Positions 17,429-26,249 of a stretch of 64,000 nucleotides of DNA are shown here, piece after piece. The DNA is from Candidatus Dadabacteria bacterium (GTDB lineage: Bacteria > Desulfobacterota_D > UBA1144 > Nemesobacterales > JADFKM01). The notes under the pieces were generated by a model, which was not told the origin of the DNA, made no database searches, and was given only the letters and a program-made list of their open reading frames with translations. The stretch's first letter is position 1; every line of letters begins with the position of its first letter. The DNA lies in the NCBI GenBank assembly GCA_022564935.1, contig JADFKM010000001.1, positions 1 to 64,000 on the forward strand, given 5' to 3'. The position numbers and the translations under genes were made by a program.

Positions 17429-19585
17429 TCAGGTTGCAATAAGGGCGGAGTTTTCTCTGTGCTCGATGTCCCCATAGTGCACGTAGTTGTTTCTCCCCGA
17501 GTGCTTGGCTTCGTACAGTGCGCAGTCTGCGAGCTTGAACAGTTGCTCCTTCGTATAGGCGCTGTCGGGGTATGTGGCCACACCTATGCTTACCGATGGT
17601 TGGATGTCAAGGCCCTGCAGCTCCCAGTTTATGTTCTTGACCCTGGCTTTAATCTTTTCGGCCACTGTCTTTGAGCTTTGTTCGTTTGTATTGGGCAGGA
17701 GTATAGCGAACTCGTCCCCTCCGTACCTAGCGGGAGTGTCTATTTTTCTCGTTGATGACTTAAGGGCCTCTGCGATGGATTTAAGGGCCATATTACCTAC
17801 CGGGTGTCCGTAGGTGTCGTTTAGCTCTTTGAAATTGTCGATGTCGAGCAGTATAAGCGAGACCTTTCCGGGGAACCTGTCGGTCCGGGCGATCTCTTTG
17901 TTGAGCTCCTCCTGGAAGTATCTGAAGTTGTACAGGCCGGTAAGGCTGTCTGTAATTGCAAGCTCTTTGACCTCTTCGTAGGAGATTGAGTTCCAAAGCG
18001 CCTTTGACGCTTCTTTGGCCATGATCTCGGCGAGCTTTCTCTGGTCCCTGCTGAACCCTTCGGCGCCGCTTATTTTGCCGATAACTATACAGCCCATTGT
18101 GCTTTCGGTATCGAATTCGCCACGGGTGAGGGGCTTGTGCATCGGAAGTATGAGCAGTGCGCTCAATTCGCCCATCTTGAGCGCAAAGTCCACTTCTCTG
18201 CCGAAGACTTCCTTGAACTTTTTCCTAGACGACAGGTCGGGTGTAAAGAACGGCGTGCCGGTCTCGGCTACCAGGCCTACAAGGGTGTTGCTGTGTAAAA
18301 TCTCTTTGCCTTCTATGTCTTCCCGCCTGTTAAGTCCGGTGCGCATGAGTATGCTCCGCTCCCCATGGCCGTCGGCAAGGGTTATGCCGAGTACGTCGGC
18401 CTCCATCGAATCGGCAATACTCTTTGTCACGTGGTTCAGTATGGTGTTGGGCTCCAGAGAGGAGCTGAGCTTCGTGGACAGGTCGTAAAACGAGGCCAGA
18501 CCCTGTGAGTTGAGCTCCATTTTTTTTGCCAGCTTGTATCTGTTAAGCGTCTCCACAATCCTTGTGGCCACAAGCGAGGCTAGCCTGCCTTCTCTCTCGC
18601 CGAATGCGTTCTCACTCAGGCTGTCGACGATAAGAACGCCGATGGGCTCAGCGCCCTCATCACCCTCGGACTGTCTCCCCGGGCCGTCAGTGAGTATGGG
18701 CACGACGATGATGGACTTAACGGGCACTTTTGTGGAATGGTAATAGATCAGGTTGTCGCTTGAGTTTTTTATGTTTCCTACAACGACCGGGGTTTTGGTT
18801 TTGAGCACCCAGCCGGGGTAGCCGCCCCTCAGGTGCACTTTCTGGGTACGGTCTATGTGCAGGTTTTCTCCTGCGATAAAGTCCTCGATCTCAAAGAATC
18901 CGTCGTGTCTGCGCATATACAGAACGATGGAGTTTGTGGGAAGCGTTTCTTGGAGGATGCTCATGCAGCAGTGTACAGAGTCCCGGTATTGAAGGGTCAG
19001 GTTCTTTTGTCCGGCTCCCCCGGGGTAGCCGTGCTCGAAGGCGCTGAGGAACGGAATGTCATTATCGGGGTGCAGGGGGCTTTTGGTGCGCGTGGAGCGG
19101 GAGCCCAAATGGGTCTTCATAATGAATCCGAGAAAGAATGTGGCTATAGGTAGTGGAAACAGCCTGTAAAGCGTATCGGTTCCGCTCATGTGGAATGTGA
19201 GCTCAAGAGCGACGGTTAAGGAGGCAAAGGCAATGGCCCCGCGCCATCCGGTGTACAGAACTGCCAGCGGCGCCACGATGTAGGTGAGTGGGAAAAGACC
19301 CCTTCCCGCTACAGAGAAAACAGTTTCAAGGGCCACCGCGGCGAGCAGCCCCATGGCGGCTTTCTCCACGCTGGTTAGTCTATGGATGCTCGAGCTTATG
19401 CCCGTAAGCCTGTGGGCAAGCATTGTGCCCACGATGAGAGGAAAGGAAATGAGTAGGGATTTCGGCTCGAGCGCGGCGCTTAGCGGGCCTTCGGATGTGG
19501 CCCAGAGGGCGAACGTGAGGCAAGCGGCCCAAAACAGGGCGACGTGCGAGCGAGTGTTACTGATCAAATCTGTATATCTTTTCAT
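17429..19585 (-). CDS. Membrane GAF-GGDEF diguanylate cyclase
   Basis: The 718-residue protein starts with about 170 residues of hydrophobic helices (a membrane sensor region). One GAF-like domain follows (about 200-335), with a second from about 365 to 525 (LVGLVAETGTPFFTPDL). It ends in a GGDEF domain with ARYGGDEFAILLPN. An I-site RKID sits five residues before GGDEF, so cyclic-di-GMP feedback is expected. It begins inside the 3' end of the FtsB-like gene (29-base overlap) and is probably translated by coupling. The signal sensed is unknown. Confidence 0.9.
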   Translation of the reverse strand: MKRYTDLISNTRSHVALFWAACLTFALWATSEGPLSAALEPKSLLISFPLIVGTMLAHRLTGISSSIHRLTSVEKAAMGLLAAVALETVFSVAGRGLFPLTYIVAPLAVLYTGWRGAIAFASLTVALELTFHMSGTDTLYRLFPLPIATFFLGFIMKTHLGSRSTRTKSPLHPDNDIPFLSAFEHGYPGGAGQKNLTLQYRDSVHCCMSILQETLPTNSIVLYMRRHDGFFEIEDFIAGENLHIDRTQKVHLRGGYPGWVLKTKTPVVVGNIKNSSDNLIYYHSTKVPVKSIIVVPILTDGPGRQSEGDEGAEPIGVLIVDSLSENAFGEREGRLASLVATRIVETLNRYKLAKKMELNSQGLASFYDLSTKLSSSLEPNTILNHVTKSIADSMEADVLGITLADGHGERSILMRTGLNRREDIEGKEILHSNTLVGLVAETGTPFFTPDLSSRKKFKEVFGREVDFALKMGELSALLILPMHKPLTRGEFDTESTMGCIVIGKISGAEGFSRDQRKLAEIMAKEASKALWNSISYEEVKELAITDSLTGLYNFRYFQEELNKEIARTDRFPGKVSLILLDIDNFKELNDTYGHPVGNMALKSIAEALKSSTRKIDTPARYGGDEFAILLPNTNEQSSKTVAEKIKARVKNINWELQGLDIQPSVSIGVATYPDSAYTKEQLFKLADCALYEAKHSGRNNYVHYGDIEHRENSALIAT

Positions 19586-19826
19586 TGTGTTTTATCATTC
19601 CCAGTTCTTCTCTTGCTACTTTCTCAATATAACTCTCGTCTTCTTTTAAAAGTTTCAAATGGATATTCAAGTTTTCATTCACCTTTTCGAGATTTTCCAC
19701 CTTTCTCCCTATCCTCGAGTTCTCTTCGCTGAGTACGTAGACCTTTGAGGTTTGCCTTATGAAGATGTAGACGATCAGCAGTGTGAGGGTAAGGATGACG
19801 GTATTGCGGATTATGGCTGCTTTCAT
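19557..19826 (-). CDS. ftsB: Septum formation initiator (FtsB/DivIC-like)
   Basis: An 89-residue bitopic protein. An N-terminal helix (VILTLTLLIVYIFI) is followed by a coiled coil (SEENSRIGRKVENLEKVNEN) and the family's C-terminal signature EKVAREELGMIKHNEKIYRF. It would sit in the divisome linking FtsL/FtsQ to septal synthesis. The start ATG overlaps the stop of the upstream hydrolase gene by one base, which fixes the start at 19826 rather than a longer upstream frame. The symbol is by family resemblance. Confidence 0.85.
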   Translation of the reverse strand: MKAAIIRNTVILTLTLLIVYIFIRQTSKVYVLSEENSRIGRKVENLEKVNENLNIHLKLLKEDESYIEKVAREELGMIKHNEKIYRFDQ

Positions 19827-20473
19827 TACAGGATTATCAGACCTCCCGTGAGGAATGGGTTGGAGCGCTTCTCCACTCCGATTGTTGTGACGGGGCCGTG
19901 TCCCGAGTACACACTCCAGGAATCGGGCAGTGTCAGGAGCTTCGTTTTGATTGAGCGCACGAGCTCCTCCATGGAGCTTCCGCCGGTGAGGTCGACCCTT
20001 CCCACGCTCCCTGCGAACATGGTGTCGCCGTCGAATACGTGTCCGTCGAATATGAGGCAGATGTGGCCCCATGTGTGGCCGGGGGTGTGGACGACCCTTG
20101 CCGTATAGGGGCCTACCTTGACCTCGTCCCCTTCGGCCAGGAAGTGCTCCACCTCCGGCACTTCGGTGCCCTCGAACTCGGGGAACCTGCCGGCGGCGTT
20201 GGGGATGTCTTGGAGCACCGGCAGCTCCAGCTCGTGCAGGTAGAACTCGGCGCCGAGGGCGTCTTTTGCCTCCTGTACGCCGCATAAGTGGTCAATGTGG
20301 CAGTGGGTGTTTATGATTCTTTCGACCTTGAGGTCGAGTCTTTCGATCAGCTCGAGGACTTCGGCCACCTGAGCGCCGGGGTCGATGAGTATGCCTTCTC
20401 TGCTTTCCTCATCGGCCACTATGTAGCAGTTTGTAAAGAACGAGCCGCCGATAACGGTCTCTATTATCATCAA
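19826..20473 (-). CDS. Metallo-beta-lactamase-fold hydrolase (glyoxalase II-like)
   Basis: The 215-residue protein binds two metals through NTHCHIDHLCGV (HxHxDH), HTPGHTWGH, FDGDTMFAGSVGR and a late histidine in YSGHGPVT. This pattern is that of short glyoxalase II-like thioester hydrolases without the substrate-binding C-terminal domain of true GloB. It is co-transcribed with the FtsB-like and GGDEF genes. The substrate is unknown; a small thioester is plausible. Confidence 0.9.
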   Translation of the reverse strand: MMIIETVIGGSFFTNCYIVADEESREGILIDPGAQVAEVLELIERLDLKVERIINTHCHIDHLCGVQEAKDALGAEFYLHELELPVLQDIPNAAGRFPEFEGTEVPEVEHFLAEGDEVKVGPYTARVVHTPGHTWGHICLIFDGHVFDGDTMFAGSVGRVDLTGGSSMEELVRSIKTKLLTLPDSWSVYSGHGPVTTIGVEKRSNPFLTGGLIIL

Positions 20474-20497
20474 TTACTCCACAGGTTATTCATCGGC

Positions 20498-20776
20498 TCA
20501 GAACTCGGTCGTGAACCCGTCAAACTCGCTTAAGTATTCCCCCCACTCAAGCTCAATATCATCCACACGCGCGTCTTCGGGGCCTTGCCTGCACCAGTGC
20601 GCAAGCTCGTTCAGCTTGTCCCTTTCGCCCTCTGCTGTAATCTCCACCGATCCGTCTTCTCTGTTCCTCACCCGTCCTCCGAGGCCCAGCGAGGCAGCTA
20701 TGCTAATGGTTGAAGCCCTGAAGAAAACCCCCTGCACCCTTCCGCTCACTACGATACGGACTCTGCATTTGCTCAC
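20498..20776 (-). CDS. acyP: Acylphosphatase
   Basis: A 92-residue enzyme that hydrolyses acyl phosphates. VSGRVQGVFFR supplies the phosphate-binding loop and catalytic Arg, and VRNREDGSVEI the catalytic Asn. The usual Trp of GWVRN is replaced by Arg (GGRVRN). It lies 25 bases upstream of the hydrolase gene, the probable head of this minus-strand operon. Confidence 0.9.
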   Translation of the reverse strand: MSKCRVRIVVSGRVQGVFFRASTISIAASLGLGGRVRNREDGSVEITAEGERDKLNELAHWCRQGPEDARVDDIELEWGEYLSEFDGFTTEF

Positions 20777-21093
20777 CTTCAGTCCCCTCGTCGATCGATT
20801 ATCGGCGTCCTGTGCCTCGATTCTTCCGGGCGCCTTCCTCGCGTCGCCCCCTAAGCTCTGAGGAATCCGTTCCTGCCCCTCCCCTTGTGTTCACCCCCCC
20901 TCGGCAATAATACCAAAATGGAGGGAGAGTGTCAATATATTTAGGTTTGTGGAGAAATTACAATCAATTCTTCAAGTACATTAGTAGAAATTAGCGTGTC
21001 TGAAACACCCCTTCTCCGGCTAAATTTGTTTTTAGTTGCGAGAGATTGCGGCAGGCAGGAGTCAGCTTGCGCCTTTCTCACAGCCAACCGGGG
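20777..21093. other. Intergenic region, no gene seen
   Basis: This stretch separates the acylphosphatase operon from the end of the broken dehydrogenase. It is mixed in composition with an AT-rich centre (20930-20990). I see no hairpin with a T-run and no credible open frame. Confidence 0.4.
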
Positions 21094-22082
21094 TTATCTG
21101 TCCCCGGAGGGCCGCCCTTCCAAAACCGCGGGGTTAACGAGGTTGTCCGGAATCGCGCTGCGCAGGGCCGCTTCTATGCTCTCTATGGACATCTCGGCCA
21201 TTATCTGCCGGGTCTCCCTCGATGCGCTGCCGATGTGAGGAAGCAGCACGGCGTTGGGGAGCTCGAGCAGCGCGCCTTCGATTTCCGGCTCTCGCTCGAA
21301 CACGTCGAGGCCCGCCCCGCCTATCCTGCCGCTCCTGAGGGCACGGGCAAGCTCCCTTTCGCGTATTATCTGGCCCCTGCCGACGTTCACTATGACGGCG
21401 TCAGCTTTCATGGTGCTGAATTCAGGGGCGCCGAACCTGCCGCGCGTCCCTTCGTTTAGTGGGGCAGTGACCACCAGAAAGTCCGATTCTCTGAGCAGCG
21501 CTTCGAACTCCACGTAGCGCGCGCCCGTCTCGACCTCTCCATCGGGGTTCGGATTCCTGTTGTGGTAGATGACGCTCATGCCAAATCCCTTTGCCCTTTT
21601 GGCAACGGCGGTGCCGATACGGCCCATGCCGAAGATGCCCAGGGTCTTGCCGTAGACGTTCACTCCGAGCAGCAGAGTCGGGCTCCACCCGGTGAACCTA
21701 CCCTCGCGCGTGAACCTGTCGGCCTCCACGACCTTCTGGCCGCTGAAAGTATCAGGCTCCATGCGAGGTCTGCCGTGGCTTCGGTGAGCACGCCGGGGGT
21801 GTTCGTGACGAGCACTCCCCTGCGAGTGGCGGCCTCGACGTCTATGTTCTCGTATCCCACGCCGCAGTTGGAGATGATCCTGAGCGCGGGGCATGCGTCG
21901 ATAATCTCTCCCGTTACACGGTCTGTGACCATGGTGATGAGGGCGTCGCAGTCACGGGCCCCAGCAATAAGCTCGTCGTCGGTGGGCTGGCGGTCTTACT
22001 CGAACACTGTGACGTCATGCTCGCTGCTCAGGCGCTCGACGGAGTCCCCGGGGAGCTTTGCGGTGACGAAGACCCTGCTCAT
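21094..22082 (-). pseudogene. D-2-hydroxyacid dehydrogenase (glyoxylate reductase-like), nonsense plus frameshift
   Basis: Joined together, three pieces make a full NAD-dependent D-2-hydroxyacid dehydrogenase. MSRVFVTAKLPGDSVERLSS starts at 22082 and runs into a TAA at 21996-21998. The same frame goes on with RIISNCGVGYENIDVEAATR and TEATADLAWSL. At about 21731-21735 one base is missing and the rest follows in another frame: GIFGMGRIGTAVAKRAK (Rossmann loop), VNVGRGQIIRE, AGLDVFEREP and the catalytic His in LPHIGSASRE. One substitution and one added G would repair it. It lies 2 bases after the nitroreductase-like gene, in the same operon. Confidence 0.85.
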
Positions 22083-22084
22083 CG

Positions 22085-23395
22085 CTATTTGCCTTCGAAC
22101 GGGTCGGGGATGTCGGGGTGCCACAGACCGAAGTGGTCTTTGTGGTTCTTGGTGTAGGCGCCTTCGGGGTAGAAGCTGTCGTAGAACTCCAGGTCGATGT
22201 GGTGCGCCTGCACCATGAAGCGCAGGAACATCGGGTCGCTGAAGGCCGGGAACCTGCCGTAGGTGTCGTAGACGTAGCTGCATATGTCCTTTACGACCTG
22301 GATCTCATCCTTGCTCGGCCGCTCCACCTCACCGAGTACCGATTCGGGGTTTTTGTAGGGAAGTTTATGAGTTTCCCAGTTCGTCCATTTGAGGTCGTTC
22401 AGGGCCTCGACTGCCTCGCCCATGTCCTTGTAGTAGGGCGGGCAGAACGCTTCGAACAGGCCGTCCCTTCCCACGGCCACGGGGTTCGGGTTGCCCGTCT
22501 CCCCTTTTGTCTGAGGGGTGATGAACCTGAAGCCGAGCCCCTTGTTGAATGGGGTTCCTCCGAGCATGAACATGCTGGCGAAGCCGCTGAACATCCAGCC
22601 GCCCAGGCCGAGGGTCTGGAGCGCTAGGGCCATGTTCTGGCCCATGAATGCCTGCTCCGCGATGTAGCCGTTTGCGAACCTTAGCTCGGCCTCTATGAGA
22701 GGCATGCGCATCGACTCGTTGACGAACCCCTTCTTCACCCAGGCTTCCGTTCCGGGGTAGCGCATGCCGTGAAGCTCGTCCACGAAGTTGAACCTGTGGT
22801 CGGGGCGCATGTAGAAGAAGTACAGGTTAATGATGCAGGCCGACAGGTCTGTTACGGGCATGAACACGGTGGTGCCGGGCTTGTTCACGTTCCACAGGTT
22901 GTGCGAGGCGATGCCGGGGGGCTTCGTGGGCAGGTCGGCGCGGGTGTCTTCGAGCCTGACCTTCGAATCCCTGAAGAGCTCAAGAATTCGGTCTACCCTC
23001 TTCTCGCGGCTAAGCCCTTCGAGTCCCTTGAAGTCATCGGGCTTTTTGTCGTGCTGCTTTATTAGATAGGTTCCTTCGTCGTTCGTGTAGAACAGCTCCG
23101 TGCGGTGCACGTCGCCGAGCGCGGGGATTGTCTTGCTCGTGAACTGCATCTCCAGGTCGAGACCCACGTGGGGTGGGAAGTCCGAGAGGTTGATGCTCTT
23201 TATTCCCAGGCCCGTCCACACCATCATGGCCTCTTCAAGCTCTGTAAGGGGTACGCTCTCGTGCCTGGATTTGTACTTGAGCGAGCCTTTGTCGATTTCC
23301 ATGCCGAGGCCGAACCTCCTGGAGCGCCTCTGGAAAATGGCGTCGTGGAAGCTGTACTCTATAGCGGTGTTGAGTCCTCTCGGATGGCTGCTCAT
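22085..23395 (-). CDS. Nitroreductase-like flavoprotein, unusually long
   Basis: I do not recognise a characterised family with certainty. The 436-residue protein begins with an Arg-rich FQRRSRRFGLGMEI and LTELEEAMMVWTGLG, as in SagB-type nitroreductases. It later has QNMALALQTLGLGGWMFSGF, resembling the FMN-binding helix and GLG turn of the nitroreductase fold. Between and after these are about 250 residues rich in aromatic residues with no known motif. No signal peptide or membrane helix. It is the first gene of an operon with the broken dehydrogenase, so an oxidoreductive pathway is a fair guess. Confidence 0.6.
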   Translation of the reverse strand: MSSHPRGLNTAIEYSFHDAIFQRRSRRFGLGMEIDKGSLKYKSRHESVPLTELEEAMMVWTGLGIKSINLSDFPPHVGLDLEMQFTSKTIPALGDVHRTELFYTNDEGTYLIKQHDKKPDDFKGLEGLSREKRVDRILELFRDSKVRLEDTRADLPTKPPGIASHNLWNVNKPGTTVFMPVTDLSACIINLYFFYMRPDHRFNFVDELHGMRYPGTEAWVKKGFVNESMRMPLIEAELRFANGYIAEQAFMGQNMALALQTLGLGGWMFSGFASMFMLGGTPFNKGLGFRFITPQTKGETGNPNPVAVGRDGLFEAFCPPYYKDMGEAVEALNDLKWTNWETHKLPYKNPESVLGEVERPSKDEIQVVKDICSYVYDTYGRFPAFSDPMFLRFMVQAHHIDLEFYDSFYPEGAYTKNHKDHFGLWHPDIPDPFEGK

Positions 23396-23441
23396 TGTGT
23401 GCCCCCTTGAATTTGGTTTTTGAGTTTCGCCCGACTGCTAG

Positions 23442-23450
23442 ATTATATCA
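23442..23450 (-). promoter_or_regulatory. Extended -10 promoter of the nitroreductase-like gene
   Basis: The minus strand reads TGATATAAT (TGn plus consensus -10), 46 bases before the start at 23395. No good -35 hexamer is seen, as is common with extended -10 sites. Confidence 0.4.
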
Positions 23451-23550
23451 GGAGGCCGCTGGATTGGCACCCCCCGATTGATAATTTCTCGCCCCCGATG
23501 GTAGAGTCAACGGACGTGAGCGAGAAACGAGACAGGCTCAAGGAGCGTAG

Positions 23551-23658
23551 GTGCGCAAGGTGATTGTGGTCGTGGATAGGGAGGAGGGAGCAGAACAACG
23601 CATCCGCGACGAGGGAATAGAGTATTTCTCGATATTCAAAGTGAGCGAGCTGCTTTGA
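23551..23658 (+). pseudogene. pyrE: Remnant of orotate phosphoribosyltransferase 3' end
   Basis: Codons 23551-23658 read VRKVIVVVDREEGAEQRIRD and end YFSIFKVSELL before TGA, the typical C-terminal strand, DREEG loop and SELL ending of PyrE. A TAG lies directly upstream and the rest of the enzyme, including its PRPP loop, is absent. The preceding 60 bases are coding-like in another frame. This is a truncated, non-functional fragment at the edge of an AT-rich insert. Confidence 0.7.
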
Positions 23659-23752
23659 GTCTCTTTGCCTGCTAACTACACTCTATCTATAAATTAAATT
23701 ATAAAATGTTAATATGGTATTAGTTGTTCCAAATTAATGAGGATCAATAAAA

Positions 23753-24512
23753 ATGGCTAATAATAAGAAGAAATGCTTTGTAATTTGTCAAATAGGTGAG
23801 GACAACTCGGAAGAGAGACAGCATACAGATGATGTTATGGAATATATAATCAAACCCGCCACAGATGAATGCGGATATGATGCGAAACGTTCCATAGATC
23901 TCAAGTTACCGACTACTATTACAAATGAAATAATAATTGAATTGATGGAAGCACCTCTTGTCATAGCTGACATATCTGGGAGAAACCCAAACGTTTTCTA
24001 TGAACTAGCAATAAGGCACTTTGCAAACAAAGCCACAATACAAATTAAAAATAAGTCTGAAGACATTCCATTTGATATTAACGACCAAAGCACTATTGAT
24101 TTATGGATTGCACTCTAGGGATGCACAAACAGGTAAAAATAAAATTATAGAACAAATCAAGGAATTGGAAAAAAATCCCTCATTGAATAATCCTATAATT
24201 GTTGCGCAAAATGTAAAAAAGATCAGGGATAGTGAAAACCCATTAGAAAAAAGTGTTGCAGAACTGATGTTAATGCTAGAGAAATTTGGAGCCAGGATTG
24301 GCGGTGTAGAGTCAATGCTAAGTATCATGTCTATGGGTAATGTATCGACTAGTGCTGGGATACTGGGAAACTTATTTCTACCAAACCCGTATTTAGCAAA
24401 AAGTTTTACTTCAGGCACTCTAAAAACCCCTACTAAACTACCTAAGATACTAAAAGTGTTGTCTGAAATAGAAACAGAAGAGGAACAAAAGAAAAAGAAG
24501 AAAGAAAAGTAG
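23753..24512 (+). pseudogene. Nucleoside-deoxyribosyltransferase/TIR-like protein, frameshifted
   Basis: Frame 1 (23753-24118) starts KKKCFVICQIGEDNSEERQH and continues with EYIIKPATDECGY and PLVIADISGRNPNVFYELAI. This is the core of a widespread nucleoside 2-deoxyribosyltransferase-like/TIR-like group. It stops at 24118 shortly after DINDQSTID. The C-terminal helical part continues one base out of frame (HSRDAQTGKNKIIEQIKELE) to 24512, ending in a Lys-rich tail. Dropping one T from the TTT near 24096 gives a continuous protein of about 252 residues. The DNA is AT-rich and isolated among GC-rich genes, so recent transfer is likely. Relatives occur in defence contexts, but no partner gene is here. 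Confidence 0.65.
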
Positions 24513-24814
24513 CTTATTAATCGTATGGAAACCTACGAATTAGAAGGGCTACTTATCACGGGTCGGAGCCGCTTTGATTTTTCTCCCCTTCTTTATGCGG
24601 CCGGAACCCTTGACCTTGGGCTTCGCTCCTTTTCCTGCCCTTTAACCATCTAATATGTAAGAAAGACTCGGCGCAAAAATAGATTGAGTTTTTTTGAGGT
24701 GATTCGATATGTCATATGGCAATTCAGATAATAAGGAAGAGAGCTGCCGGTGCGGCTACGTTTACCTCTTCGGCCTTCTTGGGATTCAGATAAAGAAGCT
24801 CTGGTACAGGTTGT
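24513..24814. other. Intergenic region with a possible small basic protein
   Basis: On the minus strand, 24549-24649 reads MVKG, then one base out of frame KGAKPKVKGSGRIKKGRKIK and ends APTRDK before TAG. One added G in the GGG run would give a 34-residue, strongly basic protein. I cannot name it. The rest of the spacer shows nothing. Confidence 0.35.
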
Positions 24815-25600
24815 TCAGGAGGTAATATATCGGCTCTGCAGCTTCCCCTTCAAAAACTCAAGAGTCTCGCCGTCCTGGGGTATGAGAAGCTGCTCCGGCG
24901 TGATGCCCGCTTCGTCAGCGGCTTCGCGAAGCCCTGCGCGGGTGACGGTGGCGTGGTCAACGGCCTCCATGTGTACCGCGACGACCGTGGCTTCGGGCGC
25001 CTCGCGGCATACGGCTATGGTCTGGGCGGCGTCCATGATTATGGGGTCTGCGCCGGGGAACTGCGCGCCGCATGAGTGTGTGACTATGACGTCGGGTTTC
25101 ATGTGCTCCAAGACCCGTTTTACCCCTTCATACCATATCGTGTCCCCTGCCCAGTAAACTGTCGGCTCCCCTTCGGCCTGGAAAGTAAACCCCGATACGC
25201 TGCCCATCTGCCGGGCCATCGCACCCGTGCCGTGCCGGCCGGGCGTGCGTGATATGGTTATGCCTTCCCATTTCTCCGGCATATCGACCGGGGAGGCAGA
25301 TTGGAAACCCCCTTGGCGCAGGGTCATTTCGTCTCCGGGCTGGCAGAATAGCGGTATGTCGCCAGGGAGAAGGCGCTGCGCCAGGGGGTCGATGTGGTCG
25401 GGGTGCAGGTGGGATACGATGACAAGCTCCACTCCGTCCACCACTTCGGGCGGCGAGCACGGCAGCTCTACGGTCGGGTTGGGCGATACGCCGACGAACG
25501 GTTCGAAGCTGTATGCGGGCAGTAGGAACGGGTCGGTGAGTATGAGCTTTCCTGAATACGTGATGCGCATGGTGGCGTTACGGATCAACTGCAATTGCAT
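24815..25600 (-). CDS. Metallo-beta-lactamase-fold hydrolase (UlaG-like)
   Basis: The 261-residue protein has SHLHPDHIDPL (HxHxDH), TPGRHGTG, YWAGDTIWYEGV and a late VAVHMEAVDH, the metal-binding pattern of the UlaG/UPF0173 branch rather than of beta-lactamases or glyoxalase II. The start TMRITYSGKLILTDPFL is typical of this branch. It is alone or paired with the membrane protein gene 8 bases upstream. Substrate unknown. Confidence 0.88.
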   Translation of the reverse strand: MQLQLIRNATMRITYSGKLILTDPFLLPAYSFEPFVGVSPNPTVELPCSPPEVVDGVELVIVSHLHPDHIDPLAQRLLPGDIPLFCQPGDEMTLRQGGFQSASPVDMPEKWEGITISRTPGRHGTGAMARQMGSVSGFTFQAEGEPTVYWAGDTIWYEGVKRVLEHMKPDVIVTHSCGAQFPGADPIIMDAAQTIAVCREAPEATVVAVHMEAVDHATVTRAGLREAADEAGITPEQLLIPQDGETLEFLKGKLQSRYITS

Positions 25601-25608
25601 TTCGGCCT

Positions 25609-26214
25609 CTAGTGCTCGTGGGTATGCCCGTTGTTGTTGCCGGTTTCTTCTCCTTCTTCCTCGCTTGTTTTCTCGGTTTTTTCTTGGGGGGCCTGGTCTG
25701 TGGGGATTTTCTCGGAAGGGGGCACAGCCCGCCAGGAAAAGGAGCTTCTGAACTCGGGGTGGTTGATCTTGCGGCCCGCATCCGCAATCCAGAAAAAGAC
25801 CCCCAGGCTTCCCATGATGAGAATTAAGGTCAGGACGCCCACGTGAAACTTGAAGCGTCGCACTGCAGCTACAGAAAGGATGCCCAGGAGCGCGAGACCC
25901 CCCGTTATGTAGATCACGGTGGTCGCCGGATCAGTAAAAAAATGATGCTCTCCCATCCACTTGTCCCCCTCGGCTCCTATGACCGCAGAAAGTGGGAGCT
26001 CCTCGAACCTGTCGTGGGCCTCTTCTCCCGTCTGCATGACGAAGTACATAGATCCTGCGAAAATGGCGCACAAGATGAAGCCTAGAAAGAGGACTTCTGT
26101 GTCTTTGAGGATGAACGAGTAGATAAGGACGAGCGCGGCGGCGGCGAGCCCTATGATGGGGATGTGGTTTATCATGAGGTGGATGTGCTCGGGGGTCGTG
26201 AGGAAGTCGAACAT
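25609..26214 (-). CDS. Four-helix membrane protein with His-rich tail
   Basis: It has about four transmembrane helices. The N-terminus HIHLMINHIPIIGLAAAALV resembles heme/quinone-associated DUF2231-like membrane proteins, which also begin with a His-containing helix. The end is a charged, His-rich tail (GNNNGHTHEH) that could bind metal. The start at 26214 (MFDFLTTPEH) is chosen because TTGACT-N16-TATAAT ends 7 bases before it; the longer reading from 26265 would cross that promoter. Function unknown. Confidence 0.7.
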   Translation of the reverse strand: MFDFLTTPEHIHLMINHIPIIGLAAAALVLIYSFILKDTEVLFLGFILCAIFAGSMYFVMQTGEEAHDRFEELPLSAVIGAEGDKWMGEHHFFTDPATTVIYITGGLALLGILSVAAVRRFKFHVGVLTLILIMGSLGVFFWIADAGRKINHPEFRSSFSWRAVPPSEKIPTDQAPQEKTEKTSEEEGEETGNNNGHTHEH

Positions 26215-26221
26215 CGCATAC

Positions 26222-26249
26222 ATTATAAATAAGGCACTTGCGCAGTCAA
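26222..26249 (-). promoter_or_regulatory. Promoter giving a leaderless transcript
   Basis: Minus-strand TTGACT (26244-26249), 16-base spacer, TATAAT (26222-26227), then 7 bases to the ATG at 26214. It is the best-matched promoter in the window after that of polA. Confidence 0.6.
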
